Positions 1-5,492 of a stretch of DNA of 20,789 nt are shown here, one piece after another (position 1 is the first letter of the stretch; every line of letters starts with the position of its first letter). Source of the DNA: a virus; the IMG/VR virus record IMGVR_UViG_3300042326_001265, positions 1 to 20,789 of that record. The stretch is one strand, 5' to 3'. The notes under the pieces are model-generated. The model searched no databases. It had not been told where the DNA came from and worked only from the letters and a program-made list of their open reading frames with translations. The translations under genes were made by a program, and so were the position numbers.

Positions 1-58
1 TTACTAAACCGCCGTAGGTACTAGATACTTACCGGGGGTTCGAATCCCTCTCTATCCG
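1..58 (+). tRNA. tRNA, 3' part, type II (probably Ser)
   Basis: The window opens inside a tRNA. Visible parts are a long variable arm (7-bp stem 14-20 with 26-32, one G:U pair), a T arm (34-38 with 46-50, loop TTCGAAT at 39-45), the 3' acceptor strand at 51-57 and the discriminator G58. A long variable arm with G73 fits tRNA-Ser rather than Leu or Tyr. The anticodon loop appears to be 1-7 (TTACTAA), which would give anticodon ACT. That is unusual, since GCT is expected for AGY codons, and the 5' half needed to fix the loop is outside the window. No CCA is encoded. It lies 2 nt before the next tRNA, so this is the end of a tRNA array. Confidence 0.85.
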
Positions 59-60
59 TT

Positions 61-134
61 CGGAGAGTAGCACAGTTTGGTAGTGCGCCTGGTTTGGGAC
101 CAGGAGGCCGCAGGTTCAAATCCTGTCTCTCCGA
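61..134 (+). tRNA. tRNA-Pro (anticodon TGG)
   Basis: A complete cloverleaf is visible. The acceptor is 61-67 with 127-133 (CGGAGAG/CTCTCCG), the D stem is GCAC/GTGC, the anticodon stem is 88-92 with 100-104, and the loop TTTGGGA places TGG at 95-97. The T stem is 110-114 with 122-126 and its loop is TTCAAAT. The discriminator is A134 and CCA is not encoded. TGG reads proline codons, including CCA and CCT, which are common in the AT-rich genes here. Confidence 0.96.
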
Positions 135-138
135 TTCT

Positions 139-146
139 TATAAATA
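139..146 (+). promoter_or_regulatory. T4-type late promoter (TATAAATA)
   Basis: A perfect match to the T4 late-promoter octamer, which is recognised by the phage sigma factor gp55 with gp33 and the gp45 clamp. It lies 5 nt after the tRNA-Pro gene. By T4 spacing transcription would start near 152, only about 3 nt before the ATG at 155, so the mRNA would be nearly leaderless. Confidence 0.7.
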
Positions 147-154
147 CTGGCACT

Positions 155-631
155 ATGAAAAAGTTCTCTCAATATATTAATTCACAAATCGAAGAAGCAC
201 TTTCATTTGGTATGCCATTAAGTATGAAATCTTTTGCTAAAGGTGCAGCAGTGGGTTTAGCAAAAAAAGTAGGCATGGGTGCTTTAAGTGCCGGACTAGG
301 ACAGGGTGCGGCTGATATTGTTTCTGCCGGTAAAGAAGGTGATATTGAATCTGCTAAAGTAGTTGATGCCAAATTGGGTTGCAAAGAAAGAGAATTGGGA
401 TTAAAGAAACAAATTGCAACAGCCAAGGGTAGAGTAAAAACGGCACAAAATCGTGGCGATCCAGACGAAGAAAAAGACTTCCAAGAAATATTAGACGATC
501 TTGAATTGGAATTGCAACACCATCAATCTGAATGTGGTAAAATTCAAGGCGCCAGAAGTATGCACGATGTAGAAAAAGCCAAATTGCGTGGTTCACAAGA
601 AAGACTCACATCTCTTGGTGGGAAACCATAA
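155..631 (+). CDS. Putative capsid-targeted internal head protein
   Basis: A 158-residue protein of unknown function. The ATG at 155 is chosen because upstream in-frame codons run through the tRNA-Pro gene and a late promoter lies just before it. No Shine-Dalgarno sequence is visible. The N-terminus, MKKFSQYINSQIEEA, resembles the capsid-targeting sequence of T4 internal proteins (MKTYQEFIAEA type). It contains I-E-E before A, matching the (I/L)-x-E cleavage rule of the gp21 prohead protease. A glycine/alanine-rich, weakly hydrophobic segment follows at about 27-55. Residues about 65-150 are highly charged and probably coiled coil. I infer a late protein packaged in the capsid and perhaps injected with the DNA. 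Its activity cannot be read from the sequence; a minor virion protein is the main alternative. Confidence 0.7.
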   Translation: MKKFSQYINSQIEEALSFGMPLSMKSFAKGAAVGLAKKVGMGALSAGLGQGAADIVSAGKEGDIESAKVVDAKLGCKERELGLKKQIATAKGRVKTAQNRGDPDEEKDFQEILDDLELELQHHQSECGKIQGARSMHDVEKAKLRGSQERLTSLGGKP

Positions 632-651
632 GGCCACTCCTACAGAAGTCT

Positions 652-667
652 ACATACCTGTGTATGT
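652..667 (+). repeat. Short inverted repeat ACATAC-CTGT-GTATGT
   Basis: Six-base arms around a 4-nt loop in the 140-nt gap between two genes. An alternative overlapping pairing joins 657-662 (CCTGTG) with 672-677 (CACAGG). There is no T-tract, so it is not a terminator by itself. The same arms recur at 17759-17773. The rest of 632-700 shows no gene or recognisable signal. Confidence 0.45.
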
Positions 668-702
668 GCTGCACAGGCGCATAAAGACCTAAGACCCAAA
701 AC

Positions 703-730
703 TTGACTTACAACTAAATAAGACTATACT
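703..730 (+). promoter_or_regulatory. Sigma70-type promoter
   Basis: TTGACT (703-708), a 16-nt spacer and TATACT (725-730) make a near-consensus host-type promoter. The predicted start is around 737, inside the stem of the hairpin at 731-753. It would drive the two small genes at 772 and 970, which suggests early or middle expression, in contrast to the late promoters on either side. Confidence 0.65.
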
Positions 731-760
731 AGAGGACGAGAAGTGCGTCCTCTTTTATTT
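731..760 (+). terminator. Rho-independent terminator
   Basis: An 8-bp perfect stem (AGAGGACG 731-738 with CGTCCTCT 746-753), a 7-nt loop and a T-rich tail (754-760). It would end transcripts from the gene at 155-631. The promoter at 703-730 starts inside this hairpin, so its own transcripts lack the left arm and escape termination. Confidence 0.8.
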
Positions 761-771
761 GGAGTTATATT

Positions 772-966
772 ATGAATCGCAAGAGACATTGGGATGAGTT
801 TGATATGGCTGCTGAACGAGAAGGTAACGCCTTTAAAAAGCAAGTGACTACACAAATTGCTAAACGAGGTCTCGGCAAGGTGACACTTAAGACTCGCAAG
901 ATGCATGGAGATGCATTTTTTGCAGTTCAGCGTAAGACTGTTAAGAACTCTTTCTTTGTGAGGTAA
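772..966 (+). CDS. Small basic protein of unknown function
   Basis: A 64-residue, strongly basic protein (many Lys and Arg) with no family I recognise. GGAG at 761-764 is well placed for the ATG at 772. Lysine is often AAG here, unlike the AAA-rich glycosyltransferase genes. It is followed after 3 nt by the zinc finger gene, and both would be read from the promoter at 703-730. A small early nucleic-acid-binding protein would fit the charge, but that is inference. Confidence 0.6.
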   Translation: MNRKRHWDEFDMAAEREGNAFKKQVTTQIAKRGLGKVTLKTRKMHGDAFFAVQRKTVKNSFFVR

Positions 967-969
967 CAA

Positions 970-1182
970 ATGGCTAAGTGTAAGAATTGCGAAAAGAATA
1001 TTCCTAAGGCTCGTCAAGAAGCCCTTCCAGGCGTAGATACCTGTGTTGGCTGTTCGGAAGCAAAGCCAATGATGGGCTTTATGGATTGGGCACATAAGAC
1101 TGCTCCGGAATTGGTCATGGTTAGTACCGCAAATCCAGAAAATATTCGCAGAGCAAAAAGAATAAATGTGAGAGCCAGATAA
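970..1182 (+). CDS. DksA/TraR-type zinc finger protein
   Basis: A 70-residue protein. Cysteines at 4, 7, 25 and 28 give exactly C-x2-C-x17-C-x2-C, the spacing of DksA and TraR. Between them is the familiar IPKARQEALPG stretch (the I-P-x-A-R-x-E-A-x-P signature). DksA-family proteins bind the secondary channel of bacterial RNA polymerase. The long N-terminal coiled coil of DksA is absent, as in short phage and plasmid versions. The C-terminus (29-70) is family-specific and ends in a basic helix. It sits 3 nt after the previous gene, with an AGG ribosome-binding element overlapping that gene's stop. A role in redirecting host polymerase is inferred; a plain zinc-binding protein is the alternative. 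Confidence 0.85.
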   Translation: MAKCKNCEKNIPKARQEALPGVDTCVGCSEAKPMMGFMDWAHKTAPELVMVSTANPENIRRAKRINVRAR

Positions 1183-1191
1183 CTTGCCTAT

Positions 1192-1199
1192 TATAAATA
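1192..1199 (+). promoter_or_regulatory. T4-type late promoter (TATAAATA)
   Basis: A second perfect TATAAATA, 9 nt after the zinc finger gene. A start near 1205 would produce an RNA covering the 23S-like segment and ending at the hairpin at 1324-1350, before the next gene begins. The promoter therefore seems dedicated to a non-coding RNA. Confidence 0.65.
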
Positions 1200-1237
1200 G
1201 AGGTGGTTGGAGGGATTTGAATACCGGGGATCGATTA

Positions 1238-1315
1238 GGAGACAGTGCCGCGAACACTGGAAACCATTGATTACGCTATTCATGCGCTTGAGGAATTTCG
1301 CTACCTTTCGACCGT
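1238..1315 (-). other. 23S rRNA-like segment (after helix 69, H71 arm deleted)
   Basis: Read on the minus strand, 1315 to 1291 matches 23 of 25 bases of the universal 23S segment around E. coli 1919-1943, including AAGGTAGCGAAATTCCT as an unbroken 17-nt match. The next rRNA arm (helix 71) is replaced by CAA (1290-1288). Then 1285-1270 matches 14 of 16 bases of the GCACGAATGGCGTAAT stretch. After a longer linker with a small hairpin, CTGTCTCC (1245-1238) matches again. The blocks are in the same order and orientation as in rRNA. The comparison is from memory of the E. coli sequence. Confidence 0.8.
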
Positions 1316-1323
1316 CAGGGGAG

Positions 1324-1350
1324 CCGGACTCCACAAGAGTCCGGTTCTTT
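1324..1350 (+). terminator. Hairpin terminator
   Basis: An 8-bp GC-rich stem (CCGGACTC 1324-1331 with GAGTCCGG 1337-1344), loop CACAA, followed by TTCTTT. The T-tail is on the plus strand only, supporting plus-strand transcription of the preceding RNA. Confidence 0.7.
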
Positions 1351-1410
1351 ATCTATAAAGGTAGAGGTTCCCGGAGTACTAAATAGTTGTAAATAACAGG
1401 AGTAATGGCA

Positions 1411-1989
1411 ATGGCAATCGACTTTTTTGTACTCAGACAAGTAACTCAATTAATTGAACAAAAACTAGAAGAAGCGAGAAAGTCTGTACCAAAGGCTTAT
1501 ACTGCTGCAACTGATGCCAGTGGTGTGTTTGCGGGAGATGTTGCCAAATCAAAAGCACAAGTTGCTCCTCCATCCAGAAATATTCCAGCAGAAGTAACCG
1601 GTGCAGCGAGACAAAAAGCAGCACAAGCCTCTCATGATACAATTAGTGGTCATTTGAAAGGTGGAAAAGGTGTTGCTGTTTATCTTCAAAAAGAACCAAA
1701 GTTTGGGGATGAACATGAAGGAGACTTGGAAAGACATTATTTGGTTCCACATTCAGATGGTAGCACCTATTTGGTGAGTGGAAAAAAGACTCATAAAGTT
1801 TCTGGTATGAGCGCAGGACCACATGGATTTATTTCTGTGATGCCTCATGCTTCTGGTAAAAAATCCGCATCTGCTCTTGGATACATTTCCAGTTCTGGCA
1901 TACGCACATTCGATCCAGAACAAGTAGAGCGTTCCGGGCTAGGTAAAAAGTTTAATATGAGATTACGAGGCAATCCGACATTGGATTGA
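1411..1989 (+). CDS. Unknown protein with possible capsid-targeting N-terminus
   Basis: A 192-residue protein of no family I recognise. AGGAG at 1398-1402 lies 8 nt before the ATG at 1411 but only 2 nt before the ATG at 1405, so 1411 is preferred. The first 25 residues form a probable amphipathic helix with L-E-E before A (KLEEA). This again fits the (I/L)-x-E prohead protease rule, as in the protein at 155. An Ala/Lys/Pro-rich linker covers about 27-70. A Gly/His/Ser-rich region (about 78-170) has many short beta-like segments and suggests a folded domain. Weak late-promoter-like octamers precede it (TATAAAGG at 1354, CTAAATAG at 1379). Being a head-packaged late protein is inference. Confidence 0.65.
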   Translation: MAIDFFVLRQVTQLIEQKLEEARKSVPKAYTAATDASGVFAGDVAKSKAQVAPPSRNIPAEVTGAARQKAAQASHDTISGHLKGGKGVAVYLQKEPKFGDEHEGDLERHYLVPHSDGSTYLVSGKKTHKVSGMSAGPHGFISVMPHASGKKSASALGYISSSGIRTFDPEQVERSGLGKKFNMRLRGNPTLD

Positions 1990-1997
1990 TTTAAAAT

Positions 1998-2669
1998 ATG
2001 TTTAATCATGAGTTTGTGAAAATTGAAAATCTAAAAACAGAAGAAGTAAACGGTAAACGGTTTTATGTAACTCCAGATGGTCATAAGTACCCTTCTGTTA
2101 CGACTATTACCGGTTGGCAAAAAAGAGCATTCTTTGCCGAATGGCGCAAAAAGAATCCAGAAGAATCTCGTAGAGTACTCAGTCGTGGAACCGCATTTCA
2201 TTCAATCATAGAAGATTATTTGATGAATGAAACGGATAAGGTAGAAGAAAAGAAAAAGACAAGACTTGCAGATTATTATATGTTTGCACAAGCAAAACAA
2301 GAACTTGCAAATATCAATAATCTTCGTGCATTAGAAACTGCATTGTGGTCAGATAGATTAAAAATGGCTGGAAGAGTAGATTGTATTGCAGAATACAATG
2401 GCAAATTATCAGTAATAGATTTTAAAACAAGCAAAGCAATTAAAGACGAGAATGATATTCTTGAATACTTTATGCAAGCAACAGCATACACAATAATGTT
2501 TCAAGAAAGAACAGGAATACCTGTTCGAAATATAGTAATTATTATGTCTTGTGAAGATGGTTCTGTAAAGGTATATGAAAAGAACCCGATTAATTATGTT
2601 GTTGATTTAAAAAATGCTATAGACACATTCTATAAAGATAACAAAAATGAGTCATTTATTTCCTGTTGA
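1998..2669 (+). CDS. PD-(D/E)XK exonuclease, RecB/MGME1-like
   Basis: A 223-residue protein with the RecB-type nuclease layout. GTAFH lies at 64-68, the metal-binding core is AGRVD (D128) followed by IDFKTSK (D141, K143), and Q160-x3-Y164 is the family's Q-motif. This set is typical of the small single-domain nucleases related to mitochondrial MGME1 found in marine T4-like phages, which act on single-stranded DNA ends. A role in phage recombination or host DNA degradation is inferred. It overlaps the first glycosyl-cluster gene by 23 nt, so it is co-translated with genes of a quite different role. Confidence 0.82.
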   Translation: MFNHEFVKIENLKTEEVNGKRFYVTPDGHKYPSVTTITGWQKRAFFAEWRKKNPEESRRVLSRGTAFHSIIEDYLMNETDKVEEKKKTRLADYYMFAQAKQELANINNLRALETALWSDRLKMAGRVDCIAEYNGKLSVIDFKTSKAIKDENDILEYFMQATAYTIMFQERTGIPVRNIVIIMSCEDGSVKVYEKNPINYVVDLKNAIDTFYKDNKNESFISC

Positions 2670-3537
2670 TACCTGTGTTGTTGCGTGTTCTGGACCCTCA
2701 TTAAACAAAGTTGATGTTTTTTCTTTGGGTTTACCAGTTTGCGCTATAAGTACGGCGATACGATCAATACCTAATCCAAATTATTGGTTCTTGGCAGATA
2801 ATCTAAATCAAATGCATGGACCCGAGGGACAATCTGCTTGGGAAAATCCCGCCGTAATTAAGGTAATACCCTCCAGAAATAATCAAAGTGGAAACAATAT
2901 TGTTTCTCATCCATATAGGGAAGGCAAAGAACAAAACAAATATTATGAAAGATTGCTTTTTGATCCGCATGAACCTTTACTCAGAGGACCTCATAAAACT
3001 TTGACTTTTGCAATACAATGGTTGCATGTAAGTGGAGTGAAAAACATAATATTTGCGGGAAATGATTTAGAAGCAAACACTTTCGAAGAAAAATATTCTT
3101 ACAAATTAAGCGAATACGATAATAAAAAAAAGCACAACTTTAAAAAAACTTTAGATCAAATTAAAAATGCATTAGTTGCTTGGTATCCGATTGCACAATC
3201 AAAAGGATATAACTGGTATTCGTGGGAATGTGGTGAAATATTCGAAAAGTTTGTACCAGTTTTTGATAAATCTATATTGAACTCTGTAAAAAAAAATAAT
3301 GTAGTAACACCGGTTGTAATACCAGATTTGACAGATTTACAAAAAAAGATGTTAGAACAAAACGAAGTTCCGGTGAAACCTCAGAAAAAAATACAAACAA
3401 TAGAAGAATCTAGTTTTATTAAAAGTGCTAATCTATTTACAGAGTTATTAAATCAAAACAAACAAAAACAAAAAACAAATAAAATAAACGATCATATGAA
3501 TTTGTATTTTGACATGCTTCATAAACGCAAAAAATGA
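2647..3537 (+). CDS. Putative sialyltransferase-like or DUF115-type protein
   Basis: A 296-residue protein. The start (CVVACSGPSL, 10-19) resembles the Rossmann-like opening of GT42 sialyltransferases and of DUF115/MptE-like proteins (hydrophobic strand then G-x-GPSL, here SGPSL). A second family-like element is the helix and strand TFAIQWLHVSGVKNIIFAGNDLE (roughly 118-141), like the 'G-x-x-x-I-x-L-x-G-x-D' element of those families. The last 90 residues are Lys/Gln-rich and probably disordered. The ATG lies inside the nuclease gene (23-nt overlap) and the stop overlaps the next ATG by 4 nt. It opens a run of sugar-transfer genes, which supports a glycan role. The acceptor and donor are unknown. 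Confidence 0.55.
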   Translation: MSHLFPVDTCVVACSGPSLNKVDVFSLGLPVCAISTAIRSIPNPNYWFLADNLNQMHGPEGQSAWENPAVIKVIPSRNNQSGNNIVSHPYREGKEQNKYYERLLFDPHEPLLRGPHKTLTFAIQWLHVSGVKNIIFAGNDLEANTFEEKYSYKLSEYDNKKKHNFKKTLDQIKNALVAWYPIAQSKGYNWYSWECGEIFEKFVPVFDKSILNSVKKNNVVTPVVIPDLTDLQKKMLEQNEVPVKPQKKIQTIEESSFIKSANLFTELLNQNKQKQKTNKINDHMNLYFDMLHKRKK

Positions 3538-4160
3538 ATAAAGTAACATTTGTATCTTTTTATACAAATACTGGAATATATCCTAAACTAATTAAAGATT
3601 TAGAAAAAAGTTTAGAAAAGTATTCTTTGAATTATGTAATTCAACTTCAAGAAGATATGGGTTCTTGGGTTAAAAATTGTGCATTCAAGGCACAATTTAT
3701 GAAATCTATGCTGATGCAAACACCAAAGAACGAATGCATAGTATGGATCGACAGCGACGCGGAAATCATGAAATATCCTGATTTGTTTTTATTAGGTGAA
3801 CAAGAATTTATGATTCGGGGAGAACCAGGCGGTAAAAGTAAAGTACCGGCTGGTAGAGAACGAATTCATTTACCTAATAATTGGCCACAATCGATTTCTC
3901 CATGTTGGTTTAATTCTGGTACTATTTTTATGCGAGTATGTGAAAATAGTATAAAATTGTGCGATAGATGGATTCAATTAAAAAACGAAAAACCAACGGA
4001 TTGGGATCAGTGGACACTTCAACAGGCTTGGTGTGACATACAACCCAAGACGGAGTTTTTACCACAATCTTATTGTCAGATAGATAGATTGCACGGTCGT
4101 CAAGGTGCAGTAATTTTACATCGTTTAGCATCAGTAGAACAGAGAGTGAATAGACAATGA
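3534..4160 (+). CDS. GT-A fold glycosyltransferase (paralogue A)
   Basis: A 208-residue protein with the GT-A nucleotide-sugar transferase pattern. It starts with a hydrophobic strand (VTFVSFYT), has the SWVKNCAFKA motif at 44-53 and a DxD metal site in WIDSDAEI (D73, D75). It then has a 'C-W-F-N-S-G-T-I-F' strand and a WDQWTLQQAW helix before FLPQSYCQ. The same motifs in the same order occur in the next gene, so the two are tandem paralogues. It resembles the nucleotide-diphospho-sugar transferase group near GT77. ATGA overlaps link it to both neighbours. The sugar is not predictable. Confidence 0.75.
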   Translation: MNKVTFVSFYTNTGIYPKLIKDLEKSLEKYSLNYVIQLQEDMGSWVKNCAFKAQFMKSMLMQTPKNECIVWIDSDAEIMKYPDLFLLGEQEFMIRGEPGGKSKVPAGRERIHLPNNWPQSISPCWFNSGTIFMRVCENSIKLCDRWIQLKNEKPTDWDQWTLQQAWCDIQPKTEFLPQSYCQIDRLHGRQGAVILHRLASVEQRVNRQ

Positions 4161-4813
4161 TATCCGTAATTACATTTTATACACCCGAATATAATGAAGA
4201 AGCACTGGAATGGCGTAAAAGTTGTCATGCTCATATACAAAGACCAATTGATGCAACACATCAAGAAAACGTAGATTATAAGCAATTTCCATTTAAGTCT
4301 TATGATATGCCAAGTAAAAAATCTTGGGTTCATAATTGTACTATGAAAGCAGAAGTAATATTAAAAGCAATACATGAATTAAATTCTGGTATTGTTTGGA
4401 CTGACGCCGATGCAAGATTCAAAGAATATCCAAGATTATTTGAACAGTTGGAAGAATATGATTTTGCTTGTTACTGGATTCCAAATGTTTGGAATCAACC
4501 AAAAAATGCACATTTGAAGCCTTGGACTCGCGGCAACGAAGCACTTGCCGGAGGCACTTTGTTTTTTAATAAAACACAAATAGCAATAGATTTGATAGAA
4601 GCATGGAAAAAACAAAGTGAAGCAAATCCGACTGTATGGGAACAACAAAGTCTTCAAAAAGTATGGGAAGAGTTTGATAATAAAGGATTACGAACATTTA
4701 ATTTTCCACAGTCATATTGCAAAGTATTTGATTGTAAATGGTTTGAACCCGAACAAACTATTGTAATAGAACACATGCAAGCAAGTAGGCGGTTGAAAGG
4801 TAAAGTAAAATGA
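4157..4813 (+). CDS. GT-A fold glycosyltransferase (paralogue B)
   Basis: A 218-residue protein sharing its layout with the preceding gene. The shared elements are SWVHNCTMKA at 56-65, the DxD site in VWTDADARF (D83, D85), the acceptor-side strand LAGGTLFFN, the helix WEQQSLQKVW and FPQSYCKVF near the end. The shared motifs show an old duplication with much divergence. 4-nt overlaps with the genes before and after point to coupled translation. It is expected to transfer a sugar from an NDP-sugar, with specificity unknown. Confidence 0.75.
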   Translation: MISVITFYTPEYNEEALEWRKSCHAHIQRPIDATHQENVDYKQFPFKSYDMPSKKSWVHNCTMKAEVILKAIHELNSGIVWTDADARFKEYPRLFEQLEEYDFACYWIPNVWNQPKNAHLKPWTRGNEALAGGTLFFNKTQIAIDLIEAWKKQSEANPTVWEQQSLQKVWEEFDNKGLRTFNFPQSYCKVFDCKWFEPEQTIVIEHMQASRRLKGKVK

Positions 4814-5490
4814 TTATAGATTTAAAAACAATAAAAAAAGTTTACATTAATTTGGATAAAGATGTTAATCGACAACAAAGATTTGAAAATACTTTGCGCG
4901 AATTAAATTACACAAACTATGAAAGATTTTCCGCCAGATTGTTACCAAAAATACGAGATTTTAATCATGGTTGCAGTCAGAGTCATTTTGATTTAATGAC
5001 TGAACACAAAGACAATCTACCCTTATTTGTTATGGAAGATGATGCAAAACAAACAATTTGGTATAATGAATATGTGAATGATGGTAAGATTGTTATTCCG
5101 GATGATGCAGATGCAATTTATTTAGGGTTTTCTACCGCAGGATCTTGGAAAGAACTTGGTGTAGATTTTTATGTAGAACCACTAAATGAAAAATGGATAA
5201 GATTGAAACATTGTTTAGGAACACACGCAATTTTGTTTTTGAATGATAAGATAAATACCTTTATAGAAAACTCTAAAAGTACTATACAACGAAAAGTACC
5301 ATTAGATATAGGATATGCAAAAGAAGTTTTGCCTAATTTAAAAATATATGCGCCAACAAAATCATTATTTTATCAGTGGGACAAGTGTTGGATAACTACA
5401 AATACTATAGTTGACGCGCACAATAAAACTTGGACATCATACAAAGAAGATGGTTCTATCAATTTTATACGAACATATACGAATGGATAA
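4810..5490 (+). CDS. Glycosyltransferase family 25-like
   Basis: A 226-residue protein with the GT25 signature. The N-terminal YINLDKDVNRQQRF (12-25) corresponds to the family's 'x-N-L-D-x-x-x-x-R-x-x-x' opening. GCSQSH at 54-59 matches the GCxxSH motif, and LFVMEDDA at 72-79 holds the acidic metal/donor site. GTHAILF follows later. Bacterial GT25 enzymes (for example LgtB-type) often add beta-1,4-galactose to lipopolysaccharide. This makes galactose transfer a reasonable guess here, but not one the sequence proves. The ATG overlaps the previous stop by 4 nt. Confidence 0.8.
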   Translation: MIIDLKTIKKVYINLDKDVNRQQRFENTLRELNYTNYERFSARLLPKIRDFNHGCSQSHFDLMTEHKDNLPLFVMEDDAKQTIWYNEYVNDGKIVIPDDADAIYLGFSTAGSWKELGVDFYVEPLNEKWIRLKHCLGTHAILFLNDKINTFIENSKSTIQRKVPLDIGYAKEVLPNLKIYAPTKSLFYQWDKCWITTNTIVDAHNKTWTSYKEDGSINFIRTYTNG

Positions 5491-5492
5491 AA

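Larger units (their letters stand above)
1205..1350 (+). ncRNA. Predicted late small RNA, antisense to 23S rRNA core
   Basis: No convincing ORF occupies 1183-1404. The interval has a late promoter at its left and a hairpin terminator at its right, giving a predicted RNA of about 145 nt. Its central part (1238-1315) is the reverse complement of a shortened piece of the conserved 23S rRNA core. The RNA also has its own hairpin: CAGTG at 1243-1247 pairs with CACTG at 1255-1259. The boundaries are inferred from the signals and not measured. The opposite reading, a minus-strand rRNA mimic, cannot be excluded, but no good minus-strand promoter or T-tailed hairpin is visible. Confidence 0.5.

Noticed and set aside
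77-154. Upstream extension of the first protein-coding frame into the tRNA-Pro gene
   Set aside because: The extension would translate the tRNA itself. A late promoter and a capsid-targeting-like N-terminus support the ATG at 155.
724-1257. Long minus-strand open frame of 177 codons
   Set aside because: It lies across two well-supported plus-strand genes, a promoter and part of the RNA gene, and its translation has no recognisable domain or ribosome-binding site.
1201-1320. A tRNA or tmRNA in the gap before the gene at 1411
   Set aside because: A T-loop-like TTCAAAT appears on the minus strand, but no acceptor or anticodon arms can be paired around it; the match to 23S rRNA explains the conserved bases better.
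5248-5257. Late-promoter-like TAAATA strings inside the glycosyltransferase genes
   Set aside because: Such strings are frequent by chance in AT-rich coding sequence and are not placed before gene starts.
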